NCBI RefSeq assembly: GCF_024195285.1
Contig: NZ_JALHBS010000074.1
Coordinates: 1 to 37,684, forward strand
DNA length: 37,684 bases
Direction of reading: 5' to 3'
DNA from: Aurantimonas marianensis
GTDB taxonomy: Bacteria > Pseudomonadota > Alphaproteobacteria > Rhizobiales > Rhizobiaceae
Part shown: piece after piece, positions 7,631-16,076 of the stretch
How the letters are laid out: every line of letters begins with the position of its first letter
Numbering within the stretch: position 1 is the first letter of the stretch
Notes under the pieces: generated by a model
Databases searched by the model: none
Seen by the model: the letters and a program-made list of their open reading frames with translations, nothing else
What the model was told of the DNA's origin: nothing
Made by a program: the position numbers and the translations under genes

Positions 7631-8805
7631 TGCACCACGAGTTCGGCCTGTAAGGCACCAGCCGTCTTGATCCCCTGCAGGATCGCGATGATCCCCGTCG
7701 GCTTCAGCCCGATACCATTGAGACCGCGAACCACGGATTCCAGATCGGCGCCGCCGACCAGGGCGAAAGAGCCGCCGCCCTGCCGGGCATCGACGATGGT
7801 CTCAGAGGTCACTACTGTCTGCCCCCTCGAGAAAGGCTCAGGCTGCGAGACGGCCGGCAGTTCGCTGACCCGGACGGTCAGATTGCCATGGGTCAGGGCA
7901 ACCGTGGAGATCTGCACGTCCCTTCCGATGACGACCGTGCCGGTCCGCTCATCGATGACGACCCGCGCCACCTGGTCGGGGTCGACCCTGAGATCGCCGA
8001 TCTCGGCGATGAAGCGGGTACTCGACACCTTCGCGGGTCGCTTGAGATGAATCGTGCGGAAGTCTTCTTCCCGCGCGACGGCCGCACCCCAGCGATTGGC
8101 GGCGTAATCGTTGACGATGTCGACGACGCGGATGGCCGTCTTGAAATCCGGATTGAATAGCTCGATCGCCAATTGGCCGTCATCGTTGAAGGAACCGGGC
8201 ACCTCCCGCTCGACCAGCGCGCCGTTCGCCACGCGGCCGGTGGTCGGCACGCCCTGGGTCAAGCGTTCGCTGTCGCCTTGCGTGGAAAAGCCGCTCACCG
8301 CGAGCGGTCCTTGCGCGACCGCATAGATTTCGCCATCGGCGCCATACAGCGGCGTCATCACCAGCGTGCCGCCCATCAGCGACGAGGCGTCGCCGAGCGA
8401 CGAAACAGTAACATCGATGCGTGAGCCGGTGCCGATGAAAGCCGGCAGTTCAGCGGTCACGGTAACCGCCGCGACATTCTTGCTGCGCGAGGATTGGGAC
8501 CGGATATTGACGCCCATCCGATCGAGCATGGACTGCATCGACTGCTCGGTGAATGGCGCGTTGCGCATGGAATCGCCGGTCCCCTGCAGGCCGATCACGA
8601 GACCGTAACCGACGAGCTGGTTGGCCCGCACGCCGCGAATATTGACGATGTCCTTGATCCGGACGGTGCCGGCCGCATCGGCCGGGTTGCCGCGGACCGG
8701 CTGGAGCTTCGCCACAGCCTGTCCGCCGCCGCTATAGTCGGCGGCCGCCGCGCCCTGAAGGCTCGCGGCGACGAGGAAGGCTCCAAGGAGCAGCCGCGCG
8801 ATCAT
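7627..8805 (-). CDS. flgI: Flagellar P-ring protein FlgI
   Basis: Periplasmic P-ring subunit, 392 residues, close to the usual 370-390. It begins with a Sec signal peptide (about 1-22, ending QGAAAA). Conserved FlgI blocks follow: RIKDIVNIRGVRANQLVGYG, LVIGLQGTGDSMRNAPFTEQ and SMLDRMGVNI. Further on, DVTVSSLGDASSLMGGTLVM and the C-terminal GLNGIGLKPTGIIAILQGIK are both diagnostic. The start overlaps the flgA stop and the stop overlaps the motE start, so it is coupled on both sides. FlgA, encoded upstream, is the chaperone for its assembly. Confidence 0.97.
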   Translation of the reverse strand: MIARLLLGAFLVAASLQGAAAADYSGGGQAVAKLQPVRGNPADAAGTVRIKDIVNIRGVRANQLVGYGLVIGLQGTGDSMRNAPFTEQSMQSMLDRMGVNIRSQSSRSKNVAAVTVTAELPAFIGTGSRIDVTVSSLGDASSLMGGTLVMTPLYGADGEIYAVAQGPLAVSGFSTQGDSERLTQGVPTTGRVANGALVEREVPGSFNDDGQLAIELFNPDFKTAIRVVDIVNDYAANRWGAAVAREEDFRTIHLKRPAKVSSTRFIAEIGDLRVDPDQVARVVIDERTGTVVIGRDVQISTVALTHGNLTVRVSELPAVSQPEPFSRGQTVVTSETIVDARQGGGSFALVGGADLESVVRGLNGIGLKPTGIIAILQGIKTAGALQAELVVQ

Positions 8806-9296
8806 CCGTGGATCCGAACGCTGCCGTCGGCCTCGACGATACCGGAGACGACGATGCCGCTGTCGGCGTTGCGCACGCGCACGATCTCGCCTTCGGCGGC
8901 CGAGCGCAGCGCCGTGCCGAGGCCGGTGATGATCAGCCCGCCTTCGCGAAAGACCATCGTCACGGACGCGCCGGCCCGCACCAGGTCCGGGGTCTTGAGA
9001 TCCGACAGCAGGATCGGCTTGCCCGGCAGAAGGGTACGCCGGGCCACCTGCCCCACCAGAATTTCGTCTTCAATCACGTATAAAGGAAGCTTCTCGTCCT
9101 TGACGATAAAGGCCTTGTAGGCAACGCCCCGATCGGCAACGCTCTGGCCCGGATAGACGACGGCCGCCGGAACCGGAAGGTCGAGCTCGGCCGCCAGACT
9201 CCCAACCGGGACAATGAGTGCCGCGAGCGCGACAAGACCGGCGGCCACCTTGAGGCTGAGTGGCAGAGGCCGGGAAATGGTTGCGATGCCGCTCAT
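8802..9296 (-). CDS. flgA: P-ring assembly chaperone FlgA
   Basis: Periplasmic chaperone that helps FlgI polymerise into the P ring, 164 residues. A hydrophobic signal (about 16-36) is followed by an SAF-type domain starting LDLPVPAAVVYPGQSVADRG. The C-terminal FlgA domain has the family pattern RAGASVTMVFREGGLIITGL and later EGEIVRVRNADSGIVVSGIV. It is at the short end for the family, like other rhizobial FlgA proteins. It sits 3 nt after flgG and overlaps flgI by 4 nt. Confidence 0.92.
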   Translation of the reverse strand: MSGIATISRPLPLSLKVAAGLVALAALIVPVGSLAAELDLPVPAAVVYPGQSVADRGVAYKAFIVKDEKLPLYVIEDEILVGQVARRTLLPGKPILLSDLKTPDLVRAGASVTMVFREGGLIITGLGTALRSAAEGEIVRVRNADSGIVVSGIVEADGSVRIHG

Positions 9297-9299
9297 GGA

Positions 9300-10088
9300 C
9301 TAACGGAGCCCCTTGGTGACGACGCTCGCCATCTCGTCGGCCGCCGAGATCACCTTTGAATTCATTTCGTAAGCCCGCTGGGCGGAAATCAGCTGCGATA
9401 TCTCCTTGACGGGATCGACGTTGGAATCCTCCAGGTAGCCCTGATGAACCACCGCCATGCCCGGATCTCCCGGAACGCCGGCGGTTGGCCCGCCCGAAGC
9501 GATTGTCTCCTTGAAAAGATTGCCGCCCTGCGCCGCCAGTCCCGCGTCGTTCGCGAAAGTTGCAATCGTCAACTGGCCGATCTCCTGCGCATCGGCCTGA
9601 CCGTCGACCTGGGCGAAGACCTGGCCGCTCTGATTGACGGTCACTTCCGTGGCGTTCTGCGGCACGGTGATGGCCGGCTCGACGCGATAACCGTCGAGTG
9701 TAACGAGCTGGCCCTCGCCATTGGTATTGAAGGCGCCGTCGCGGGTGTAGAGAATTTCCCCACCCGGGCCTTCCACCTGGAACCACCCCAGGCCGTTCAA
9801 GGCCAGATCGAGCTTGTTGCCGGTCTGGTTGAGCGTACCTTGAAGGTTGATGTTGCGGATTGCCGCCAAGCGCACGCCGAGGCCCAGCTGAGCACCCTCC
9901 GGCACCACGCCCTGGCCGCCCCGAGCGGGGATGCCCTGCATGCGTTCCACCTGGTAGAGCAGATCGGTGAACTCGGCGCGGGCGCGCTTGAAACCGGTCG
10001 TGTTGATGTTCGCGATATTGTTGGCGATGACCTCAACATTGGTCTGCTGGGCGTTCATGCCGGTTGCGGCGATCGCAAGGGCTCGCAT
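9300..10088 (-). CDS. flgG: Flagellar distal rod protein FlgG
   Basis: Distal rod subunit, 262 residues, the standard FlgG length. The N-terminus has the axial-protein signature [20 protein letters not shown] then [20 protein letters not shown]. The middle contains [20 protein letters not shown], and the C-terminus contains [20 protein letters not shown], as in all rod/hook proteins of this class. A GGAG ribosome site lies a few bases before the ATG. A 94-nt gap separates it from fliE upstream; flgA follows after 3 nt. Confidence 0.97.
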   Translation of the reverse strand: MRALAIAATGMNAQQTNVEVIANNIANINTTGFKRARAEFTDLLYQVERMQGIPARGGQGVVPEGAQLGLGVRLAAIRNINLQGTLNQTGNKLDLALNGLGWFQVEGPGGEILYTRDGAFNTNGEGQLVTLDGYRVEPAITVPQNATEVTVNQSGQVFAQVDGQADAQEIGQLTIATFANDAGLAAQGGNLFKETIASGGPTAGVPGDPGMAVVHQGYLEDSNVDPVKEISQLISAQRAYEMNSKVISAADEMASVVTKGLR

Positions 10089-10182
10089 CGGGTGGCTCCT
10101 TCAGTAAGGTGGTCGGCGTTCCATCGGTCCTGGATCGCCGGAAAAGCAGTGTTCGGAGGGCGAGTGAGCGGTTCCGGATGGC

Positions 10183-10494
10183 TCAGATCGCCATGCGGGA
10201 CAGTTCGAGGTAGGCGCTGACCGCCTTGTCGCGGATGGAAACAGCCGTCTGGAGTGTGCGTTCGGCGGCCATCACGGATTCGACCACGGACTGCGTCGTC
10301 GCCTCACCATTGATCCCCTTGATGGAGGTCGCTTCGGCGGTTTTCACCGTGGCGACGGCATCGCTGGCGATTTGCGACAGAACCGCGCTGAAGTCCGCTC
10401 CGGCGGCTGCCTGAGTGGGGCTAGGCGGAGTGATTGCATTGCCGATCGCCCCGGTGCCGATGCTCGGAAAGGTCGCTCCAATCGAAGGGATCAT
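10183..10494 (-). CDS. fliE: Flagellar hook-basal body protein FliE
   Basis: Small axial protein joining the MS ring and export gate to the proximal rod, 103 residues, the typical size. The C-terminal half carries the FliE motif, here QSVVESVMAAERTLQTAVSI followed by RDKAVSAYLELSRMAI. The N-terminus is Gly/Pro/Ala-rich and less conserved. It follows flgC by 2 nt, matching the widespread flgB-flgC-fliE order. Confidence 0.94.
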   Translation of the reverse strand: MIPSIGATFPSIGTGAIGNAITPPSPTQAAAGADFSAVLSQIASDAVATVKTAEATSIKGINGEATTQSVVESVMAAERTLQTAVSIRDKAVSAYLELSRMAI

Positions 10495-10496
10495 GG

Positions 10497-10913
10497 TCAG
10501 CTCCTCAGAAGGTCGATGGTCATGTTGATAATCTCGCGCGCCTGCTTCACCACTTGGATGTTGGCCTCGTAGGAGCGGTTCGCCTCGCGCATGTCGGCCA
10601 TTTCGACCAGCATCCGCACGTTCGGCATCTTTACGTAACCCTCGGCGTTGGCCGCAGGGTTGCCGGGGTCGTGCTCGAGGACGAAGGGGGTTTCGTCCGT
10701 CCCGATTCCCTGAACGCGGACCATGTCGGCCCCGGTGACGCGATCCAACTCACCCTGAAAGGTGACCGTCTTGCGTTGATAGGGGTCGCTCCCGGCTGTC
10801 GTCCCGGTGGTCTGGGCATTGGCAATGTTTTCGGAGACCACGCGCATGCGCGTGGATTGAGCCTGAAGGCCGCTGGCCGCGATCTTGAGCGGAAAGAGAA
10901 GTGGATCGGACAT
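10497..10913 (-). CDS. flgC: Flagellar proximal rod protein FlgC
   Basis: Proximal rod subunit, 138 residues from the ATG at 10913. The frame is open further upstream, but the extra 49 codons overlap flgB and look unlike FlgC, while the 10913 start has a GGGG ribosome site inside the end of flgB. Signature blocks are [30 protein letters not shown], and at the end [20 protein letters not shown]. It starts 5 nt after the flgB stop and is followed 2 nt later by fliE. Confidence 0.96.
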   Translation of the reverse strand: MSDPLLFPLKIAASGLQAQSTRMRVVSENIANAQTTGTTAGSDPYQRKTVTFQGELDRVTGADMVRVQGIGTDETPFVLEHDPGNPAANAEGYVKMPNVRMLVEMADMREANRSYEANIQVVKQAREIINMTIDLLRS

Positions 10914-10918
10914 GCGGA

Positions 10919-11299
10919 TTACCCCTTCACGGACATGACGAGCAGCCGATGGAACGCCTTCACCACCGACGTATCGAGTGAATACGCCCGAGAAATCTCG
11001 CCAGCCTTGAGCATTTCCTGCTCGAGGCTCACGGAATTGCCGGAATGGGTGACATCCCAAGGCGTCTGGGTAACGACATCCTGGCTGTCACCAACCCCGC
11101 CCAGCGAAGCCATATGCATGTTGCTGGAACTCACGAGATCGAGGCGTGTCGAATCCAGAACCTCGCTGAAGGACGCCAGGTCCTTGGCCTCGTAACCAGG
11201 CGTGTTCGCATTGGCGACGTTTTCGGCCACCAGCGTCTGGCGCGTGGCCAACCACGAGGTGCGCTGCGAAGCAATTCCGAAAAGATAGACCTGATCCAT
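10919..11299 (-). CDS. flgB: Flagellar proximal rod protein FlgB
   Basis: Proximal rod subunit, 126 residues, first gene of the flgB-to-fliP run. The N-terminus includes [20 protein letters not shown], the axial-protein motif, and the C-terminus has [26 protein letters not shown] ribosome site lies 3-4 nt before the ATG. In several rhizobia fliI lies just upstream of flgB. Here that position is an apparently empty 321-nt stretch, and fliI is in the divergent operon at 18624-19973. Confidence 0.94.
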   Translation of the reverse strand: MDQVYLFGIASQRTSWLATRQTLVAENVANANTPGYEAKDLASFSEVLDSTRLDLVSSSNMHMASLGGVGDSQDVVTQTPWDVTHSGNSVSLEQEMLKAGEISRAYSLDTSVVKAFHRLLVMSVKG

Positions 11300-11620
11300 G
11301 ACATCCCGCGCGAGTGCTCTTGAGATTCAAAGGTCTAGGGGGAAGCGCTTGTCCGAAGCTTGCCCTTGTGTCCGTCTGCTGCGATCGGAACCCAAGCGGC
11401 CGGGACGACGCCGATACGCGGCGAGGGGCGATGCGGCGCCTCGGGCGAGGCCCTACCTGCACCGCAGGGTGAGGTTAAAGCGATAACAGGGCGCGGAGGA
11501 TGGATGTATCCGCTCGGGAAGGCTTCGCGTCCCGCGGCCGAGGCCCAGCCTCCGCGGAGCAGCCCGGGCCGACGGCGGAGACCATCTTCCGATGCGTCGC
11601 GGCGACAACGCGCGGCGACG
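11300..11620. other. Intergenic region upstream of flgB
   Basis: No convincing gene. The frames open here are out-of-frame shadows of neighbours. The region must carry the flgB promoter unless transcription reads through from flhB. A single TTAACC element (minus strand, near 11473-11478) and GC-rich direct and inverted repeats at about 11590-11625 were noted, but neither is strong enough to name. Confidence 0.4.
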
Positions 11621-12064
11621 TCAAGCGTCGGCTGGAGAGGGGGGCTCTTGCAAATGGGCGTCGACGATTGCCCGGCGCAGCTCTTCGGTGCCGCCATCGG
11701 CCATCTCACCGGCGTCGTCGAAGGCGATGTAGGTAATGTCCACCGCGGCCGCCGAGGCCCCCAGTTCCAGCTGGAAATGGGCTGTGACGCCGGCATGCTT
11801 GAATTCGAGGGCAAGCGAGATGATCGGTATACCACCCCAGTTGAGACGCACGTCGCCGGAATTGGCAAAACGCAGCACGCCCGGCTTCAGATACAGCTCC
11901 GCCGAGGATGTGACGATATCCGCAATGTTGCCGTAGTGTTCGAGGCGGAGGAAAGCGATGTAGTCGACCACGTCCACGAGACGAAGTTCGGCGACGACTT
12001 CCTTGACGCCGTCGGCAAGCGCCCGCTCGCGCGACAGCGTGTTGTGTTTGCGGATATCGAGCAT
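11621..12064 (-). CDS. Uncharacterised protein encoded directly after flhB
   Basis: The family is not recognised. The 147-residue protein has no signal peptide or membrane helix. It begins MLDIRKHNTLSRERALADGV and seems to have an alpha segment followed by beta-rich sequence, ending in a Pro/Ala tail. It starts 2 nt after the flhB stop, so it should be co-translated with flhB and be part of the flagellar operon. A cytoplasmic flagellar accessory or regulatory role is inferred from position only. Codon usage looks like the neighbours, so it is very likely a real gene. Confidence 0.75.
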   Translation of the reverse strand: MLDIRKHNTLSRERALADGVKEVVAELRLVDVVDYIAFLRLEHYGNIADIVTSSAELYLKPGVLRFANSGDVRLNWGGIPIISLALEFKHAGVTAHFQLELGASAAAVDITYIAFDDAGEMADGGTEELRRAIVDAHLQEPPSPADA

Positions 12065-12066
12065 GG

Positions 12067-13155
12067 CTACGCGGTAGCGACTCCCACCTTCGAGCCCGTT
12101 CGGGAGTGAAGGAAATAGATGAGTTCCGCGATCGCCTTGAAGAATTGCGGCGGAATCATCTGATCGATCTCGACATGATCATACATCGACCTTGCCAAGA
12201 GCTTGTCTTCGATGACCGGTACGTCGTTTGCCTCGGCGATTTCCCTGATTTTTAGGGCAATCAGGTCCGTGCCCTTGGCGACCACCATCGGGGCGCCGCC
12301 TTCCTCGCGAACGTATCGCAGGGCGATGGCGTAATGAGTCGGGTTGGCAATCACGAGCGTCGCAAAGGGCACGTCGGTCATCATGCGCCTGCGCACCCGA
12401 TCGCGGGCGATCTGACGCTGCCGACCCTTGACCATTGGATCACCCTCGGCCTGCTTGTTTTCGTCCTTGATCTCCTGCTTGGACATCTTGAGGTCACGCC
12501 GCCAGTGAATGCGGCTCATGGCGAGATCAGCCGCGACGAGGACGATCGTCGCAATCGAAACGCCGGAAAGAAGCGTCATCGCCAGTTCGAGGATGAGTTC
12601 CGGCACCAGCACCGGGTCGGCGAACATCGTGCGCATCATTGTCGGCAATCCCGACATGAGCAGCGTACCGACGACGACGCCGATGGTGAGGAATTTGAAC
12701 ACAGACTTGCCGAACTCCGTCAGTCCCCGAAGACCAAAAATCCGTTTGAACCCGGCGGAGAGCGAAATATGGGACGCCTTCGGCCGGATGCGCTCGAAAT
12801 TGATCTGGGGCGCGTTCTGAAGAACCGACGAGACGACCCCGCCGACGACGAAGAAAACGGCCGCGGGCAGAACGAACCGGGCGGCTTCGAGAGCCAGCAT
12901 GTGCAAGACGTGTAGGGCATCGGCACTCGTATTCAGATCCCATTGCAAGGGGTTTTCGAACGTCGTCTTGAGTACGAGAAGCAGATCGCCGGCGCCATCG
13001 CGGACCTGAAACGCGATAAAGGCCATTGTGGCCAGAAGCGACGCCAAAATCGGCGCCTCGCGCGAGACCGGAAGATTGCCCTTCTCGATCGTGTCGTTGA
13101 TCTTCTTCTCGGTCGGCTGTTCCGTTTTTGAGGATTTGTCCTCGCTATCCGACAC
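12067..13155 (-). CDS. flhB: Flagellar export switch protein FlhB
   Basis: Export-gate component that switches substrate class from rod/hook to filament, 362 residues. It opens with the family start SEDKSSKTEQPTEKKINDTI, followed by four membrane helices in the first about 215 residues. The cytoplasmic domain carries the self-cleavage site NPTH at residues 271-274 in the context VIANPTHYAIALRY, so autocleavage should be intact. KIREIAEANDVPVIEDKLLA and ARSMYDHVEIDQMIPPQFF complete the signature. It follows fliG after 112 nt and precedes the unknown 147-residue gene by 2 nt. Confidence 0.97.
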   Translation of the reverse strand: MSDSEDKSSKTEQPTEKKINDTIEKGNLPVSREAPILASLLATMAFIAFQVRDGAGDLLLVLKTTFENPLQWDLNTSADALHVLHMLALEAARFVLPAAVFFVVGGVVSSVLQNAPQINFERIRPKASHISLSAGFKRIFGLRGLTEFGKSVFKFLTIGVVVGTLLMSGLPTMMRTMFADPVLVPELILELAMTLLSGVSIATIVLVAADLAMSRIHWRRDLKMSKQEIKDENKQAEGDPMVKGRQRQIARDRVRRRMMTDVPFATLVIANPTHYAIALRYVREEGGAPMVVAKGTDLIALKIREIAEANDVPVIEDKLLARSMYDHVEIDQMIPPQFFKAIAELIYFLHSRTGSKVGVATA

Positions 13156-13267
13156 GGTGGATTAAACCCTCAGACCCATTGACGTTCGATGAACACATCG
13201 CGACGGCACGATTTACCACCGGCATGCTGGACGTCCCTCTTCCGTTCGCCGGATAGCCCCGCCGGGA

Positions 13268-14314
13268 TCACGTGGTTTCTTCGGGCGCACGCAATTGTAT
13301 CTTGCCCTCGCCGGAAAGCCGTAGAGCTTCGTTCGCTATCCGTCGGCGGGCACCCTCGATCTCGCTCGCCTGGACATCGACCACCTGCGCGAGTTCCGAT
13401 TCGACCATGCGGCGGGCGCGGGCGCCGAGCGCGGCCAATGACGCTTCCCGCAGTTCCCCTTCGGTACCTCGGAGCGCCAGAATCACGACTTCGGTCGGCA
13501 CGGCGTCGAACAGGGTCAGGCGGGACTTCTGCGGCAGGTTCGGCAAATCCTCGAAGGCGAACAGAAGTTTCAGCAGTGTTTCCGCTTCACGCGGCTGGAC
13601 CGCCCTGATCGTATCGATCAATTCGTCCGACTGACTCTTCTCGAGGCGGTTGACGATATCCGCGAGAATTGCATGCGTGCCAGCTTTCGACGGGCTGTCG
13701 GAAGCCCCAAGATAGGCATGCCGCACATGTCGTTCGAACAGCGCCACGACCGGGTCCGACAGCTGCTTCAGCGACAGCATCCGGCGCATGACGTCGTTTC
13801 GGAACGCCGGCTGGAATTCGCGCACGATGATCGATGCGGTATCGGCCGGAACTTTCGAAAGAAGAAGGGCGACCACCTGGGGGTGTTCCTTCGCCAACTT
13901 CGGAGCGAGGATATTTCCCTCCATGTTGGCGACCGCATCCCAAATGCTGCGACCGCTCTGCTCGCTCCAGTCGCCCGAAGAGCCGTCATCTCCGGACATG
14001 AAGATGGATGCGAACTCCTCCTCGGAGAGCGCGCTCTGCAGGAGCTCCGTCATCTGTCGCGCCGGACCATCGAGGCCGGGCGCCTTCTTGAACGCGTCCT
14101 GGAAGGCGTCGACCAGTTCGTCGATCTGCTCGGACTCGATCGCTTCGAGACTGGCGGCGCTCTCATTCAGCCGCCTGATCTCATCCGGCGACAAGTGCTT
14201 GAGAACCCGCTCCGCGCCCGGCGCGCCGAGAGCGATCAGCAGGATTGCCGCTCGAGCGCTGCCGCATTTCGGCAGCTCCGGGCCATCATCATGATAGGCG
14301 GCGACCATCGACAT
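13268..14314 (-). CDS. fliG: Flagellar motor switch protein FliG
   Basis: Rotor protein that contacts the stator and generates torque, 348 residues. The N-terminal domain, which would bind FliF, begins near ARAAILLIALGAPGAERVLK and contains HLSPDEIRRLNES. The middle domain has AKEHPQVVALLLSKVPADTA, equivalent to the EHPQ motif of FliG. The C-terminal torque domain includes LFAFEDLPNLPQKSRLTLFD and LALRGTEGELREASLAALGA. The start could be at either of two ATGs 6 nt apart (MSMVAAY). It lies 6 nt downstream of fliN. Confidence 0.95.
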   Translation of the reverse strand: MSMVAAYHDDGPELPKCGSARAAILLIALGAPGAERVLKHLSPDEIRRLNESAASLEAIESEQIDELVDAFQDAFKKAPGLDGPARQMTELLQSALSEEEFASIFMSGDDGSSGDWSEQSGRSIWDAVANMEGNILAPKLAKEHPQVVALLLSKVPADTASIIVREFQPAFRNDVMRRMLSLKQLSDPVVALFERHVRHAYLGASDSPSKAGTHAILADIVNRLEKSQSDELIDTIRAVQPREAETLLKLLFAFEDLPNLPQKSRLTLFDAVPTEVVILALRGTEGELREASLAALGARARRMVESELAQVVDVQASEIEGARRRIANEALRLSGEGKIQLRAPEETT

Positions 14315-14320
14315 GACAGA

Positions 14321-14731
14321 TCAAGCGGCTCGCTGGTTTTTCGACTGAAGTCGCTCGCCAGGTTTGGCGACCTCCGTCAGCGTGACGCCGAAGCGCTGGT
14401 CCTCATTGTCGAGCACGACGATCTCGCCGCGGGCGACAACCCGGTCGTTGACGATGACATCCACCGGATCGCCGACCTTGGTGTTGAGCTTGACGATGGT
14501 GCCGCGGCCGAGATCGAGAATATCCGCGACCGTCATCGTCGTGGAGCCGAGGACAACATGCATTGTCACCGGGACATCCATCACCAGGTCGAGATCGAGC
14601 CGGTCCGTGCCCGGTGCCGCGCCAACGCCGAGGCCCACGTCGGCATCGGCGTCTTCATCGGGGGCATCATCAAATTCATTCATGGCGTCGTCCATCTTCC
14701 GGCTTGCTTCTGGCGGGTCATGCCGCAACAT
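14321..14731 (-). CDS. fliN: Flagellar motor switch protein FliN
   Basis: C-ring component below FliM, about 136 residues. The C-terminal SpoA (surface-presentation-of-antigen) domain, from about residue 45, is clear: LDLVMDVPVTMHVVLGSTTM, ILDLGRGTIVKLNTKVGDPV and VARGEIVVLDNEDQRFGVTL. The N-terminal 40 residues are acidic and low in complexity. In-frame ATGs at 14695 and 14683 are alternative starts and the true start is not certain. Genes upstream (130-residue membrane protein, fliM) and downstream (fliG) form one operon. Confidence 0.94.
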   Translation of the reverse strand: MLRHDPPEASRKMDDAMNEFDDAPDEDADADVGLGVGAAPGTDRLDLDLVMDVPVTMHVVLGSTTMTVADILDLGRGTIVKLNTKVGDPVDVIVNDRVVARGEIVVLDNEDQRFGVTLTEVAKPGERLQSKNQRAA

Positions 14732-14761
14732 CGCGTCGCCGACTGGGGTTTCATAACCGGA

Positions 14762-15154
14762 CTAGCGAGCCAGACTGGCGCGAAGCCTGTGTCCGCCCGG
14801 CCCTTCGCCGCACTCGCTCGCCGCCGCTGCCGGTACACGCTCGGATCGCGCCGCCTGACCATGGCCTTTAGCATGCCAATCGGCCCTGGCGACAAGCAAT
14901 TCAAGCCGATCGGTGGTCTCTTTCGCTTCGACGATCTGCGCCTCGAGTGCACGCAGGGTCTGCACACCCTCGTGCTTGAGAACGACCACCGCCTCCGCGG
15001 CTCTATTGATCGAGCGGTCGGCTTCCGCGAGCGCGGCACCGAGGGCGCTTTCCGACGACCGCAAGGTCCGAAGCTCACGATACATGCGCCCGCTTCTGAG
15101 CGCTGTCACCACAAGCGCCACCATTAATATGATATCAGTCAGGTAGGATGTCAT
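14762..15154 (-). CDS. Small membrane/coiled-coil protein between fliM and fliN (DUF6468-like)
   Basis: A 130-residue protein from the ATG at 15154, 20 nt inside the 3' end of fliM. It has an N-terminal membrane helix (about 4-20, TDIILMVALVVTALRSGRMY), then a coiled-coil stretch (about 25-88) with LRSSESALGAALAEADRSIN and AQIVEAKETTDRLELLVARA. This layout resembles small alphaproteobacterial proteins grouped as DUF6468 near flagellar switch genes; the family name is from memory. The last about 40 residues are low-complexity and Gly/Ala/Arg-rich, so a frameshift there cannot be excluded. Function unknown; a link with the switch complex is inferred from overlap and position. Confidence 0.65.
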   Translation of the reverse strand: MTSYLTDIILMVALVVTALRSGRMYRELRTLRSSESALGAALAEADRSINRAAEAVVVLKHEGVQTLRALEAQIVEAKETTDRLELLVARADWHAKGHGQAARSERVPAAAASECGEGPGGHRLRASLAR

Positions 15155-16073
15155 CGATAAACTCCTCGGCGGGATCGATCCGTTCTTCAATCCGCAAGAC
15201 GTAGGTGTCCCGCGAGCGCCCCATGCGCGCGCGAAACAGCGGCCTGTTTTCACATGCGACGGCGATCAGGCTGTCGGCGCCGATCGCCAGCGGAATCGTG
15301 TCGCCCACCTTGAAGCCGGCGATCGTCCTCAGCGGGACCTTCTTCTTGGCGAGCACCGCTTCCAGTCGCAGGTCGCTCTGGGCAAAGCTCGCCTTGATCG
15401 CCTCGGACCAGCTTTCGTCGCGATCGCGCTGGGGCGCCTCCGGCAGCTTGCGGAGGAAGCGCCGATGCGGCGCCAGGAAACTGGCCGGAAAGGCGAAGGC
15501 GAGAGGCGCGGCAATTCCCGCGGCCCGTAGCTCGAACCGAAACAACACGAAGCGGTCGCTCGTCTCGCCGAGTTCCTCGACCAGCAGGGGAGGATCGATC
15601 AGATCACCGACCGAGAGCTTGAGATCGGCAATGGGCTCGAACACCGGGCCGGCGGCTTCGGACGCGGCAGCAAGGGCGAGCTTGACGACACCGCGATCGA
15701 GGTCGGTGGGTCCACGCGGGACGTCACCCGCATTGGAGGGCTCCGCCGCGAAGAAGGCCGCGATGAGCGCATCCAGGCCGGAGCGCTTGGCAGCGACATA
15801 GCCCGGCGTTCGAAAACGCGGCGAAGACAGCAATGCGAAGAGACTTGCTGCCGCATCCGCGCTTTCGGCCTCGGGTGCGAAGTCCGTATCGACCTCGGTC
15901 AACAGGAAGTCGAACGGTGCGCCGGCGATCGCGCCCAGCCTGGCGGTAGCCGCCTCCGCCCACGCCTCGCCCATATGAGTGAGGCGCGGAAGATTGCGTG
16001 GATCGAACTCGGCCGCGCTGCGAAGTCGTTCGCCGATATTGGCCGAATCCGGCTGAGGAGCGGTCGGGCTCAT
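15135..16073 (-). CDS. fliM: Flagellar motor switch protein FliM, divergent
   Basis: C-ring protein linking FliG and FliN, 312 residues. The middle domain is recognisable but divergent, and the C-terminal SpoA-like domain carries LRLEAVLAKKKVPLRTIAGF, KVGDTIPLAI and ACENRPLFRARMGRSRDTYV. The gene context (3 nt after motA, before fliN and fliG) supports the call. The N-terminus (MSPTAPQPDSANIGERLRSA) lacks the LSQxEIDxLL-type sequence through which enteric FliM binds phosphorylated CheY. Rhizobial FliM proteins as a group are divergent, so this may be lineage-typical. Confidence 0.88.
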   Translation of the reverse strand: MSPTAPQPDSANIGERLRSAAEFDPRNLPRLTHMGEAWAEAATARLGAIAGAPFDFLLTEVDTDFAPEAESADAAASLFALLSSPRFRTPGYVAAKRSGLDALIAAFFAAEPSNAGDVPRGPTDLDRGVVKLALAAASEAAGPVFEPIADLKLSVGDLIDPPLLVEELGETSDRFVLFRFELRAAGIAAPLAFAFPASFLAPHRRFLRKLPEAPQRDRDESWSEAIKASFAQSDLRLEAVLAKKKVPLRTIAGFKVGDTIPLAIGADSLIAVACENRPLFRARMGRSRDTYVLRIEERIDPAEEFIDDILPD

Positions 16074-16076
16074 GGA

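Noticed and set aside
11590-11625. GC-rich direct/inverted repeats after the unknown ORF
   Set aside because: The stem is only about 6 bp with a large loop and no T-run, so a terminator call is not justified.
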